Positions 36,911 to 49,815 of a DNA stretch of 64,000 bases are shown here, one piece after another. The translations under genes were made by a program, and so were the position numbers. Under the pieces are notes generated by a model, which was given only the letters and a program-made list of their open reading frames with translations, searched no databases and was not told where the DNA came from. The DNA lies in NCBI RefSeq assembly GCF_050908995.1, contig NC_135130.1, positions 9,045,001 through 9,109,000 of the forward strand, given 5' to 3'. Position 1 is the first letter of the stretch, and the number at the start of each line of letters is the position of its first letter. This DNA is from Andrena cerasifolii. Lineage: Eukaryota > Arthropoda > Insecta > Hymenoptera > Andrenidae.

Positions 36911-39900
36911 TGAAAAACGGAAAGTTGAATGTCTGAAACGAGCGCGGACACTCGTCGAACGGTAATGGTCCCCCAGAGTCCCAGACCAGCTGATGAGCTG
37001 ATACGTAAATTATCGCGGCGAGGCCGCGCTGAAACGACGGGAATTTTACGACGACGGTTTTATGCGACCGTCATTCATAGGGTGACGCTCGTCGGAAGAG
37101 GAAAAAGCCCGAGAAATATCCGCGGAGAGAAATGTTCCAGTAATAGCGGCATTCCCAAGATTGCTTTGGCATCGCACAATGCTGCTGCGCGAGGTGGGGA
37201 GAGGTCGAAAGGAAAACGGGAGAAGGAGAAAGTGGACAATGACGAATAAGTAGTTGTGCGACGCGGACGAACAAACCAGCTGGCCTGGCTCCTCGCGTTT
37301 ACGCGATAGTGATAAATTATTTATCTCGCGACGTCTGGCCAACGGCCAAGATTTTCCGTCGGCTCGGTCTTCCACCGACTCCTCGTCTATTTATACGTAC
37401 ATACGTACGTACGAGTATTCGCCTGTCCTGCTGCTGTACATACGCCCCTCCACCTATTTTTCCTCCTCTCTACTTTTTCCCGAGCTCCCACTGGTTTTTC
37501 TCTCGTCGCAGAGCTGTAACCTAAATTCGCCAACCTCCTCGCGGCTACAAACAACGCGAACTCTCAAACAAATGGATTAGATAAGGCTTCGCGCGACCCT
37601 GCACGCCTCGGTCTTTCCGAAACTAAATAGATCAGTCTCGGAGATACTTCCTCCTCTCGTAAAAGAGGGTCGGTGTTTCTAATTAGAGGGGGGGATTGTT
37701 TTAAACAGAAGGGAGACATTCGAAGGCAATAAGGCCCTCGGGCACCGGCAAGATTGTTTCCCTGGTAACGATTACGCTTAACTAGCGCGCAATTTACTAA
37801 TTCCGCGAAGGGCGATGGTCGGAGCTGCGTCGTTCCACTGTCCTCCCATTATCCTAGCTGTCGATAGCGAAAATTTAAGGAATCTGGAACTTGGACAGCT
37901 CTCGGGGAAAACGGTGAGGTTGAAATAATTCGACGAGGGGGGTACACGCGAGGAATTCCAGGGAGATAGTTCCGGGCAGTGGTAAAAGGGCGTTGTTGAA
38001 ACAATTCTCCCTGGATGCTAGCGGAAACTCGGCGAACGAACTCCGAGTAGAGTTGCGTGTCTCTGCGAAAGGTGCGCGCGAGAGGAGAAACGAAATCGCT
38101 ATCTCGATTCAAGCATCGCGTCTGAATGATCCGCGCGCGATATCTGCGTGCATATCGACGTGTTTTCCGCCGGCAAGGGGGTCGAAGGGCCAGGAGGGAC
38201 TCCTGTTCGCTCCCTCCGATGCGATGGCTCTGCCCACGGACGTTACACCGCAATTACTCGACGGCGTATTGATCCGACGCGACGGCTCGCAGTCCCACGA
38301 TTCGCAGAATCCCTCGTTCCGAGCAACCCTCTCGTTCTGCCTCCGCTCGCACAGGCCACCCTTTCGTTCCGAGTCAGGGAGAAAAAGGGCCACGGAGCAG
38401 GGAGTCGCTGACTGGCGCAACCGTCGCGTCGCTCTCGAGGACATTCCGCTCCTTTTCGGGCTGCGTCGAGTGGCGAGAACTATACCTAGCTGGTCCTTCC
38501 TGTTGCTACAAGGTCGAGGAAACTACCTAGGATTAGAAACGTTTAGAAGACACGGTGGCTTTCCCTCTTTTGCTTATGGAAATTGGAACACGACCCGGGT
38601 GCAAGCACTTTCGAAGCATTTCCAAATTTCAAACGGGAGCAATTCCTTAGCGGTACAGGTACCTGTTGCGACGCGCGGTTTACGCGAATGCGCCGTTTAC
38701 TTCGCCAAACAACGAAAACGAAACGAAAATCCGGAATCGTCGCACGGTCTCTGGCTAAAGGAGTGAAACAAAGCAGGGGAGAAGGGCGAAGAGGGAGCGC
38801 GAGTGTGTGTCGTAATCTGCAATCTGCAGTATGCAATCTGCAATGTGCAATCTGCGCGCGGCCCTGAAGCGCGGGAATGGCGAGACTGTAGCGGTGTGTG
38901 GGCATTACGGGACCACGGCAATTATCCGGGACTTTCCTTTTGCACCTTGCCCCTTTCTCGTCCCACACGTCTCGCTTCTCTGCTGCTTCTTGTCTGGGTG
39001 TGCAGCAGCGTGGCGAGGCAAATGGTTTGGATTCGACTCGACCGGAGTCTCAGGTCGAGAACGAAACGAGCCACGGACGGCTGGCTTTTCAGCCGCGCTC
39101 GTGCGTGTACACAGCCACGAGACGATGGAAAGAGAGGCGGTTGGAGCCGAAGCTGGAGCTGGATATCTGGAGGAGGAGGTAACGGAGGAGGTTACAACCG
39201 GGGTTTAATGAAACCAGTCGAGGTCCGTGGAACCGGTTCAGCTGGTTCTCTCCGTTTGCCACGTCGAGTCCTCTCGCCCTCTCGTCCTCTCGTCCCTCTG
39301 CGATCGTTCCCGTCCGAGGGATCCCTGAGAGCTGGCGGAACAGAGATATCGACCGACCCATCATCTTCTCTTGCTCTTTCTCGCTCTTCTTCAGCCGATT
39401 CCCCTTCTCTCTGTCGGGCTGCATATCTCACGATCAGACACAGATCGCCGCCAGTGACTCCTGCACTCGTCTGCCTGGCCGTGTAACCTTGCCTCTCCGC
39501 TGTGTCCACGCTCCACATGCCTAGGTCTATGTCTGCGTGAAATCCCCTTAACCGAGAGTACACCCACGACCACTGGGTCGAGAATTATGGCGCGGGGGGG
39601 GATCGTCGTATCCGCCCCTGTTTGATAGTCTCGTCGCGATATAAACTCGCCGGGGCACCTACCTAACTCTACCTCGCTCGCTCACCGTTTCCCGCTTCTC
39701 TACTCGCTATTAGTCTCTCTTTATTCCCCGACGGAGACGCGAGCGAGGTAGGTGTTCCCTGCGAACCAGCTCTTCGTCGCTGTGGATCCGGCCAGGCTCC
39801 TGACCCACTACTCCTCGACCCTACTAGGTCAGGCTCCGGGCGAATCCAAGCAGAAATTTGCACGGTATTATTTTGCGAAATAACTGGAAACGAGGTAGCC

Positions 39901-42900
39901 ACGAAGTGCCCCGTAACTGTCGCCGTTAACAAGGAAAATCCGGCAGCTCGCCTGGTCGCAGATGCGGCTTTTATTCGGTGTTTGCCGTACAAAATGCTAT
40001 CCATGTACCGAGATTAATTTCCACGGTAATTAGTCCTTTCTGCACTCCCAGGTTCCCCGGTTAATCGGGAATCTCTAGACTTCCTAATTATCAATTCTAT
40101 CCTTTAATTAACAACGTCGTTAACGGGGACGCAGTGTCCACGAAATATGTATACAGATAGATATTTGCGAACGTGGCGAGGGTGGCGTTGTGTTTCGCGT
40201 TATAAAGGCATTGGAAAGCGGTCGGCGTACGAGCGTGCATACAATGTTATCGGTGGAAACTTTCATCTCGCTGTTTGCTCTAATTGCTGGCTCAGCCAGA
40301 AAGATTGGCGAACGTTATTTTGCCCGTTAATGAGTAAACGCGTGCGCACGGCCGCCGCGTAATGACTGTTTTTAATAGGAACAACTTTCTGCCTTGCGAA
40401 TGAAGCGCACCTCGCGGCACTCCGTTGCCAACCTAACGCAATTATTTCTCCGTGTACACACATCGTCTGCCACCTGTTCCATTCGAATCCGTGTTGACGT
40501 TCAGCAGCCGAATCAACTAGCCCGTCTACCTGGGGCTATAGGCAGAGTCCTGCGAGCATTCCTCGAATTGCTCCGCAACGCCCACGCGATCCTTCCGCGA
40601 TGCCAGCGCGAATCCTTTCCCGCTTCTTGGAGCCAGCGTTCTCTGTATAATACCGGTGCCCTTTTCGTTCCTCTCGATCGTCTCTTGCGACACATCCCAT
40701 CTCCTCCGATCTCGATGCACGCCAGGCTGCAGTTCAGCCGTGGATAGCGAGCGCGTATCATTCGTGGAACGTAGAGCGAGCGTGGGCAGAGTGGACAAAG
40801 AATTTTGAAATATCGCGATGTCAGATCGATCCACCGATAACGCGGCGGACGTTATAAAAGTAAGCGGAGGGAATGCGGTCAAGCAATCGACCCTGGACAG
40901 GATTTTTAGATTAGAGACACCGTTGCAGCATGCACCAGTCGTTCGTTCCATCGATGTGGGTGTGTATCCGATAAACGTGCATTTTATTCGGGCGGCGACC
41001 GACGCGATAAGTCCCCTATCGCGGCGTTGTATCGCTGGTTATGTCAATACGGGCGTTGCGCAAAAAAAAATGGAGCGGATCGACGGGATTGAAGCGCTCG
41101 TTAAACTTGAACGCACTCGAAATGGGTCAGGCCTCGAAGGAGGGACAGCAGTTCAGTCACGTTCGTTGCCAATCACGGCTGCGAACGTGTTGCCCCGTTC
41201 GCTGCGCATCGAATTAATCTTGCCAAGAAATGGAAGACGAACACGGTGAACACGTACATAGCAGGGGAACCGTGGTGGGGGATGAGAGAAGGAACCGCTG
41301 GTTAAAAGGTCCAAGTCGCGCTGCTATCGAAATAGCGTCTATAAAATACAGGGAACGGAAGTATCGAGAAACGAATCCCGGGGCGTCTATCGACCAGAGG
41401 AGTGGGTGGGTCGAAGCGGTAGTAAAAAACGTATTACCGCTGTTGGATGCCCGTCTCCACGCAGCCCAGGGCCGCTGCCAAAAGCTACACTCTGCCCGGA
41501 CCGTTCGCTTGCGTCCGATACCGAGAAAAGCCTTTGAACCTAACGACTGGTCGCTTCTGCTCTCCTCTGCTCTCTCGGCCGAGAGAGTCACGTCGGCGCA
41601 GTTCCAGAAAAAACAAGGGAGACTTTCCGGCGTCGAGACGCGACATTAAAGTGGCCCATGACTCTGCTCCCTCTCTCTGTCTCTCCCTCTCGTTCTTGTC
41701 CCTGGTTTGGAGAGCAGCGCATCAGAAACCGTCTCGTCCAGGAATAACGACCGCCGCGTACATACGCGCCGACCCCCGAAGCCATTGGCTCGCGTTAAAC
41801 TCACGGAGTGGCCTCAGGGGAGGTCAATTGGCCGTGACGTCACTGGCGCAACACAATAAAATATAATGGCCGAGAGAGCCTAAGCAAAACATGCTACCGG
41901 TTCGTGACCTGAACAAGACGCCGTTTAGACCCTGCTCCCCGCTCATCACTCAGCCTGCTTCTCTCCTTCCGTTCCTTCACTCTGCAGCGTCTCCTCCCTT
42001 CTATTCGAGGGAAGCTGACTAGCCATCTCCTTACTCGCAGAGGAAAAGCCTAATTTACTTGCAGATCGTCCCCCTTTTTCTTAGCAGAAATTCTCCAAAG
42101 CGCACAGCCAGCATCCCCGGATTCGATTTGCCCGATAGCAATCATCCTGATAACGGAATAGCTTGCTCGTCGACTCCCCTCTCTCTCCGACTGGTGACCG
42201 TCAGCGATCGATGATTCTCGAAACATGGACCGATAGAACCCGTCCAGAATCTCCTGCTGGCTCTCCAAAGGCAGTCCCAGGCCCGCAAGAACCCGATACA
42301 TCGAATCCTCTTAAAGCTCCCGCTGCCCCGCGACTGTTCGTTCGTATTTGCGCGACGAGTATGTCGCAGCAGAGGGGTGATCGTGTATCATGAGCGTTTC
42401 TCGCATACTTGCCGTTCATTCGCGCTCGTTAATGACTCCTTCGACGTGGAGACAGCTGTATTTGTCCTGCGAGCAGTCTGGCGAGATGAATGGGTTCCTG
42501 GAATCGCTGATCCGAGCGCCCACACAGGATCGCTGTTCGATGACTGTGGTTCGTGGAACGCTTGTATATCACGCTCCGCTCCTCTTATTTTCTTCTACGG
42601 ACGAGAGGCGGGGCGCTCGAGTAGACGAGCATCTGCTCCTGTCCTTCTCGCGATAGAAGCTAGCGATCCGAATCTCTGGAGATATCACTGGTTGATAAGG
42701 AGGCACCGGGGCGTGATTATCGATCGACAGAGGGCTATTAGTGGCACCGTGTCGCTCGCCTATTATGGTGCACCGGGTAACGGGTTGCTCGACGGCGCGG
42801 CGCGGCGGCAGGAAACGATAAAGTCGAGGACACCCTGTAGATCGATTCGACCGAGCCCCGGAGAGAGCTATTCGCCAGGGGTTAGGTCAGCCTGTACAGG

Positions 42901-43710
42901 TACGTAGCCTGGGTCTGGGGCGCCCTGGCCACGCAATTTCCGCGTTTACGGCGCCCCATAAAGCCGAGGCAGGGCTACTAATGACCGGCGGCGAAGCAGC
43001 TTCGAATCGAACGTCTCGCCGTCGATAACGACAGCGATGCTGCTTGCTCCATTCTCGTCCGCCTGAATGAATTGAAATTTCACGACTGAAATCGCGAATC
43101 GGATGTACCATCCGCCCAGTCTTTCCTCCCTGTTTGCCTAGCAGCAATTTACCCGCACGTGTAACCGACCCTTATCCTTTCAAATTGCACGCTGCACGGT
43201 TCAAACGAGCGGATATTTATTGCTCTGTTACGAGCAACGGTTAACAGGAAAGCCACCTGGCTCCCCTTCGACCGGTAATTATCATTCGAGATATATTATC
43301 GTGTCGGTGCTCGATAAAAAGGAGTCTCGGCAACGGTAATTTATTAATGGAATATTACTCTGCCCGCTGGTCGGCGGGAGCCTCTATCACGCGCGAATAG
43401 TATCCCAATGACGCGTGCTTCACGGTTAAACACGCATTTGTCAGCGTGGCGCAGATCGAATCGGCCGGATAACACTTTGCCCCGTGATTCGCGAGAGGGG
43501 GCAGTTTTCATTCGCGACGCGTACGAAACGCGTTCCGCTTGGTGATTTCGGCGCGAAGATTCCGGCGGCGACGTAGCGCGACCGCAGGTAAATTCATTTG
43601 TACTGTTTACGCTTTCAAGGCCGACGGCTCGTGACGCTAGCTAGTCCGCCTATAAATAAAGGCGGAATTAAGCCAGGCCTTTTAGCGCCTCCCATCATTT
43701 TCCCACCGGT
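36911..43710. other. GC-rich gene-free DNA, probably intron
   Basis: No supported gene. The longest open frame (37993-38766, +, 257 codons) has no domain, no splice-site borders and competing frames on both strands. A short ATCTGCA-type tandem repeat lies at 38814-38854. Several pyrimidine-rich stretches end in AG (for example at 37515) but lack matching donors. Confidence 0.45.
38814..38854. repeat. Short tandem repeat of an ATCTGCA-type unit
   Basis: About 41 bases made of slightly varied AATCTGC / AATGTGC / AGTATGC units. It is too short and imperfect to be a satellite and looks like a local slippage product. Confidence 0.7.
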
Positions 43711-44745
43711 GCACAGTGGTACATAACGACATTTTTTGTTCAAATCACCCTACAGGTCGTAATTTTTCAGAAAATTTGACGATTTTTGCTTTAAATTCTT
43801 CGCAATTGAATTCTCTATCGATCTGTCCGGCCGAAATTTTGAATTTCGTTGCTGATTTTTTTATATTTAACGAATTATACGGCACTTTTCGAAGATCAGT
43901 AGCTGTTGGCTTTTTTGGCCGCCTGTTCCGAATTTAAAGTCAGATTTTCGACATTGAAGGTGGTGAATCCAATATGCCGAATCTAGTTGACTTTTCTGAG
44001 TCAGTATTGATAAGTAGGATTTTTAATGTTTGATATTTTTGAACACGTACATAAACAAAAAATCAGAGATTTGCTTCCAGAAGCACAAATCCTGCTGCTC
44101 AAACAAGATTACACATTCTAAAGGCAACTGGGATAAAACGTTAAGTGAATCAGGCCTTCTAAAAATATCAAACATTAAAAATCTTGCTCATCAATATCGA
44201 ATCCGAAAAGTCAACTATAAGAACGCGTATGAACACAGACGAATATGCTTAAATATGCAAAATCACGTACACATTTATGAGATGCGTAAAAATTTGTCAA
44301 AATACGAATGTCCGTCCACCATTTTAAATTTTACAATTTGATCTACGGTATTAGATTTGTGGTACAAATTCAAAATTTGATCTTTGCAATAGTTACTTCA
44401 TATTCGTAATCAGCGTCCCCAAAAATCTAGCCGCACTATGTTTCTTCCGAATAAGCCCATTTTCCAAAATTTTGCTTCAACATATTAGATTCCTCACCTT
44501 CAATTTCGAAAATCTGACTTTAAATTCGGATCAGGCTACCAAAAAGCTCACAGATTCTGATCTTCGAAAAGTGCTGTATAATTCGCTAGATATAAAAAAA
44601 TCAGCAACGAAATTCAAAATTTCAGTCGGACAGATCGATAGAGAATATAATTGCGAAGAATTTAAAAAAAAAATCGTCATGTTTTCTGAAAAATTACGAC
44701 CTGCAGGGTGATCCGAACAAAAAGTGTGATTATGTACCACTGTGC
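43711..44745. mobile_element. Long inverted-repeat element (CACAGTGGTAC ends) with a nested inner repeat
   Basis: The 1035-bp AT-rich element begins GCACAGTGGTACATAA and ends TTATGTACCACTGTGC. Arms of about 265 bp (43711-43976 and about 44480-44745) are reverse complements along their length, with scattered substitutions and small indels. A second inverted pair lies inside: about 43988-44040 with about 44161-44216 (TTTTTAATGTTTGATATTTTT and its complement). The left arm is followed directly by an inner arm, whereas a spacer of about 260 bp precedes the right arm. I see no clear target duplication. Frames inside (44030-44341, 44472-44711) are low-complexity and not transposase-like. Superfamily not assigned. 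Confidence 0.8.
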
Positions 44746-46051
44746 GGCGGCGGTCGGAATCGGAATGCAGTAAAGCCGAAATACCACGTTCCCGTCGCTG
44801 GTTCGCTGTCCCGAGGTGCGCGGGCCTCGTGAAAATCTGGCAATAACCCGGTGACAAAGCCGTCGAATCGCGTGGAGCCGGCACTCCCCTCTGCAGAACC
44901 CATGTCCAGGGCCGTGCTCGTGACATTTTGTGTACCTGGCAAACACACGCACGAGCCTCTGTCCGGCTTTCCGCGCGCGTGGGCGTATAGGTACATTGCT
45001 GCATAGGTGCACCCCGTGGCCCGTGTAGGAGGTGGGGCATTCAGGCTTTATCGGTCGTAAACACGCGAGTAATTATCGTGGACGGCCATCTTGGCCCACG
45101 GCCACGTCACATCCGGTCACTGACCATTCAATCGTCCTGATCCGAGGCGCTACGGCCAATAAATAATTCAGAAACAATGGGGGACGGTGACGCCACCTGC
45201 CCGCTAGCCGAAAATCCGCGCGGTGCCGTTAACCCCGTTAACGGCGACTTTTCAACGGATTAAACAGCGGCCGGCGCGCGATGACATAATTGAACGTCCC
45301 TGGTTTTCCTCTTTTTACCAGGCCGATGCGTCCTGGTCGTTACTCCGCTTTTTCCTCCGTGGAGGCTCGCGATGCTCGGCGTAGCGTGACACGTGGCCGC
45401 GTATTTTCGTCGTGCCGGGTCGTCTCGGCTTTTTTGCCTCCACCCGGGGGGAAACAAAAGCGACCACGCGAAACCGTGTTGTCGCGAGGGAGTGGAAAAA
45501 GGGAGGAGGAGAAAAAATGAGACGCGCTCTCTCCCCTGACGGAGTGGCTGGAATTCGTCACGTGTTGCCCATACGAGCGAGCTTTTCATTTTTTTTTTTT
45601 CTCCTTTTCTTTGGAGGCAGACCTCTTGTCGCTCTCGTATCTTCTCAGCGACGCGTCTCGTCCATGGGGCGTCCCGTCGTTCGGGTGAACGAGAAAAATG
45701 TGTCGCCCAGCGAGACACCGGAAGCCGTCGAGCCCAGCGATCGGTAGCGGTGGATCCCTCCAGCCTCTCCTCGAGTCTGACCGAGCGCGGCGGCAGTCAT
45801 TCGAGTAGCAGGCGAAAGAAATCGAACTCGCACCGCTCGGATTGACCCAGTTCGTTTCTGCAGTCGATCGCCGATCTCTTTATAAAACGCGTTCCACTTT
45901 AACTCGAGCGTCGCCGGCCGAGGCGGTGCGGCGCATCCACGAGGTCGATCCGATCCTCGTCACGCTTTATTTTTACCCTCGTTACTGTTCCTCTCTGACG
46001 AACGTTCAATTTCTGCTGACCCCTTCCGCGCGCTGTACGTACCCGATTAAG
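44746..46051. other. GC-rich gene-free DNA, probably intron
   Basis: No supported gene or repeat. The open frames overlap on both strands with no domains. Confidence 0.45.
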
Positions 46052-46053
46052 TA

Positions 46054-46997
46054 GGGTAAGTCGGGGAGAGATGGCCCACTTTTTTTAAACCAATCAGTAC
46101 ACCGTAAATTTAGTGGTTTTGTAGAGGGCAAAGATATATTTGCAAAAGGAAATACATTTAGATAAATAATATAAAATTGAATTAAAGAAATAATCATGCA
46201 TTTAAAAAAAATAAAATAAAATCGCAGTCTATGCGAAAGGCCATCTCACCTGGACTATCCGAGTGAGATGACCCATATGAAAGATACATGTTACGAGGTT
46301 AATAAGACGAAAAATTATTTCTTTTTCTTGCACAGAACTTTTCCACACTCATTGCATAAGTTCAAACATTTTGAGTATCCCTCGTGAAACCATTTTTCAC
46401 AGCTCATACAGCGAAGAAAGTCATCGGTTTTCGATGTACAGCTGTACTGCTCCCCACAACCCACCCATTTTGCCACTTTGGATTGCTCCTACGGCTTTCA
46501 ACAATGAAATTCGTTGGTCCATAACTTTCTACGCTGATTATATCTTCGTTTATGTCGCGTTGGCATGTTCTGCAAAAACATTTACTAGCTATTATACATG
46601 ATTTTATGATGGGCCAACTATCCCAGAAAAAATCGGGCCAACTAACCCGAGAGTCAAGGAGCGCTGACTCGCTTGTTTTTTCAATAATGCTACGACAATA
46701 TCTCATCACAAGAACGCAAATATAACTATAAACATTATATTAACGCACTGCATTCAGAAACAGTCCTTACTTTTTCGTAAAATGTCAGTAAATTACAATT
46801 TAAAGAACACGTAGAAATCTTTCGAGAATAGTCCGTTTTTACATTACAAATAACTTACCTGATTTCACAGTCGAAAGCAAACAGAAAACCCGATTAAAGC
46901 GGCGTGCGAGCGACGCGCAATATACCACTAAACACAACTGAAAATCGCAACGTTCTAGAACATAAACGTGATCGAGCCCTCTCACCGGGAATTACCC
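46054..46997. mobile_element. TA-flanked DNA transposon with GGGTAAGTCGG ends and a decayed frame
   Basis: The 944-bp AT-rich element starts GGGTAAGTCGGGGAGAGATG. The reverse complement of the right end reads GGGTAATTCCCGGTGAGAGG, about 17 of 22 positions matching, so these ends are more diverged than in its relatives. TA flanks it at 46052-46053 and 46998-46999. Internal motifs echo the ends: GGCCATCTCACC and GAGTGAGATGACCC near 46241-46273, and two GGGCCAACTA copies near 46612-46640. It carries a broken minus-strand reading frame (see 46315-46709) and a consensus-like minus-strand AG/GTAAGT junction at 46859/46858. Element 3 of the GGGTA-ended group. Confidence 0.72.
46315..46709 (-). pseudogene. 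Decayed transposon frame with Cys/His zinc-finger-like C-terminus
   Basis: On the minus strand, a frame ending at the stop 46315-46317 reads through CMSCEKWFHEGYSKC and then LCNECGKVLC followed by lysines. This is a tight set of C-x2-C, WFH and C-x2-C motifs of the PHD/treble-clef kind. The frame is closed upstream by a stop near 46480. A neighbouring frame (46404-46709) carries further Cys-rich sequence (CFCRTCQ), so a frameshift or stop separates two parts of one ancestral protein. Similar C-terminal C-x2-C...W-F/Y-H fingers occur in some pogo/Tigger-like transposases (family knowledge; the link here is inference). No DDE catalytic core is visible, so this is a fragment. Confidence 0.5.
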
Positions 46998-46999
46998 TA

Positions 47000-49787
47000 T
47001 TTAGGAGCCAGGGGGAAAGTAACCCCCGAAGAATCTCTCTATCGAGTAGACGTTAATTGCTGTAATCTGGGAACAGCAAAGGGTACTGGGCTCGACTTGA
47101 CATGATTTCGATGGGCTCGCGTATAAATAAATGATCGTAAGGTTCGGCTTGTAAGAGGCCCGCGGAAACTCGTCGAGGCCTGGACGAAGGGAAAGGTGGC
47201 GGAGAGGGGGGGAGCAATGGTGGAATGGAGGAATGAAAGAACGGACAGGTGGAGGAGGCAGAGAGACAGGATAGGAGAGGCGGAGAGGCAGAGGGGAGAG
47301 GGATTTATTACTCAGGATTTACTGTTATTACCCAGAGGGGGAGAAGCACTCGAGCGAGCAACGGCGTTGCATACGTGGGGTGCGTTTATCCGATGCGCGG
47401 AACTCGTCCGCCCGCCCGTTTCCCCATTTCCTCGCTCGCCTCTCTATATACCCAGAATATAGGCACATAGACGCATGTAACGCGCGCGCTGATGCCTCCC
47501 TTCACAAGCAAACTCCACGCTCCGGCGCAGCGCGGCACGGCACAGCGTTTCCTAGCGACTGCGGTTTGTTCTCCTCTCCTGCCCTGGTCCGCATGCATTA
47601 CGCCCCGCGTAATTGAACGGCGTCAACGTGCTTTGCTTTACATTTTAATTCGCTTCCCCATTATTCCCGGGGACGCGGCGCGGGCAAAAGTGCCGACCGC
47701 GCGCGAAACAAAGTGCAGACGATTATTGTTTGTGGCTTCAGGTGAAAAATAGAGGTCCTCGGATACCGCTCCGGGCCAGAATAGCGATACACTTCGAGGA
47801 GGACGATGTTATACTCTTCCATTCGGTTCGGAGCGCTTCGACTCGATAACTCCATTTCCAATATTCCAGCGCAAACAGATTTCGGCGTATTACAGCTACG
47901 TAATCTTTCCGGGGTAGATAAGATTATTTCTGGGGGCGTCCACGTGTTCGAGGCATTGAAACCCGAGGGATTCCAGGCTCTGGAAAAAATACGCTGCGGC
48001 GCACAAATGTCCACGCCGCCGAAAGTTTTATTTGCGTTTCGAGTTTACTCGGCGTGTTTCTCGGGTCGGCGTGGATTTTCGTTTCACGCCGGAGTTTTTG
48101 CAATTCAAAGTGGAGCCCGCCACGCGACGGTCGCGAGTGGAATTTACCGTCAACGTTTAACGGACAATTCGGGCCAGGAAAACTCGTATTCGCGAGTGTT
48201 CGATACTGCGCGGTCCGCGGCAGCTGTTAAACCGCGAAGCAACTCGATAGAAGGCAGAACCTGCGCTTCCTGACGCGCGGACAGTATCGTATCGCGGCTC
48301 GGTTTGCTAATTCCCTAGGAATTCTTCAGCGCTCTTTGTGAAATCTCGGGACTGTCACCTGTTTTCCGTAAGCCTGTTTACTCGTTCCGCGCAGAACGGT
48401 AGAGACCTTCGAGCAGTTGCCCTTTCAGAAGGGTGCAGCTCGGAAAAGCAACAGTATAGATCCACCTCCTTTGTTAGGGCGAACAAAGCAGCCTTTGCCC
48501 CGATGGATATCGACTTGCCCTGACCCAGGTCTCGCAGGGATCGAATTAGACACGGCAGGCTGAGTCTGGCGGGCATTTAAACGCTTTGTCAGAATCTAAA
48601 CGTCATGCAAGTGGAGCTCGCGGTGGGTACTCCTACCTGGTTGCCCTTTTTAGTTTCGGCAAATTTTACTCGAGGCAGAGCGAGCTACACGCTCTGACGC
48701 AGAGGCCCGGAGATCGTCCGAGTGCGAAACGATTGTAGGCTCGATTCGAAGGCAACGAGACGAAAGGACAGGGATGGCAGAGAGAGAGGGGAGAGGTGGA
48801 AAAATGCTCGAGAGCCACTCGTCTTGCACGGTTATTTTAGACCCGCTCTATTTCTGCCGGGGCACCCTGCAACGGCCGAGGATCTCCCGCGCGTCGTTTG
48901 TTGATAAACTTATTTCCAACGCCGGGACGTTGGGAGATTTTCGTGCGAAAGCGGGGGAAAATGGCGATCACGGAGCGGGATGAAAGACGGCGAGAAAACG
49001 ACACCGGGGACTGGGTATAAAAATAAAAGCGTTGGCCGTCCGCCAGGGACCTCCTTCCCGGTCTTCTTATTCTTCTTCCGAGACTGACAGGCCCCATGCC
49101 AAGCCGCCCAACGACCGCCTAATTTACCCGAAAACCGAGCATCTCTCGCGCGACGCTTTGACAAAGCGCACGAGGCCATGAACGGGCGATTTACTCGAAT
49201 CGGCTGCGCCGAACCCCTCCGGTTAAAGATAGGCCGCGGTCGGAATATTTGTCGAATCGTGGATGAATCACGCTGCCAAGGAGTCCGCGGCAATTTCCAT
49301 GCTCGCATGGAAATTAAGGCCAGCTGGAGTTCCCATGTTGCGAAAGCGACGCACAGTTTGTCGCCCGCATAGTTTCACGGGTATCCGTGCCAGGAGGGTG
49401 CCGGAACGGGGAATCTTTTTCAAAGGTTGTCGGATTACGCGGTGCGATGCGCGTTGCACGCGTGTGTCAAAGAGATTACCGAATCCCCTCTGTAATTGCA
49501 TCTCGCGATAGGCGGCCGGTGACGGTGCAGCGACCGGCGCGACGGCTCGGGCTAATCGACCGACCTTAATCGACAAGGTTGGACAAGGCGACGTCGATAG
49601 GCTCCTAGTTAGCGCACAGACTCTATTGGACGCGAGTGCGTCTACACCGTGATCGATATCTATGATTAGACAGCGAGCTCGGCGTTCGCTCTCCGACGTT
49701 GTCTTGATCCCGAAGAAAAGATCAACTTGTCTCGCGAACCCAGCTATCGAATTTCCCTTTCCAGTAACGTTCGAACCGGTCAGGTGT
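47000..49787. other. GC-rich DNA upstream of the long exon, probably intron
   Basis: No gene supported. It lies directly upstream of the branch point and acceptor at 49788-49815 and is most simply the 3' part of the preceding intron. Confidence 0.5.
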
Positions 49788-49815
49788 CTAACCCGCGTAT
49801 TCACTTTTGTTTCAG
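49788..49815 (+). other. Splice acceptor with branch point
   Basis: CTAAC at 49788-49792 places a branch adenosine 24-25 nt before the AG. The pyrimidine-rich stretch TTCACTTTTGTTTCAG ends at 49815. This sets the left border of the long exon. The reading frame is open back to an ATG at 49662, so translation from an alternative upstream first exon is not excluded by stops alone. Confidence 0.8.

Noticed and set aside
37993..38766. 257-codon + strand open frame
   Set aside because: No recognisable domain, no splice borders and overlapping long frames on both strands. It is best explained by stop-poor GC-rich DNA.
38814..38854. CRISPR-like or satellite array
   Set aside because: Only about 41 bases, with units of about 7 bases and no spacers, in a eukaryotic context. 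It is simple slippage.
44030..44341. Coding frame inside the 43711 element
   Set aside because: An AT-driven, Lys/Asn-rich frame within inverted-repeat DNA and no transposase motif.
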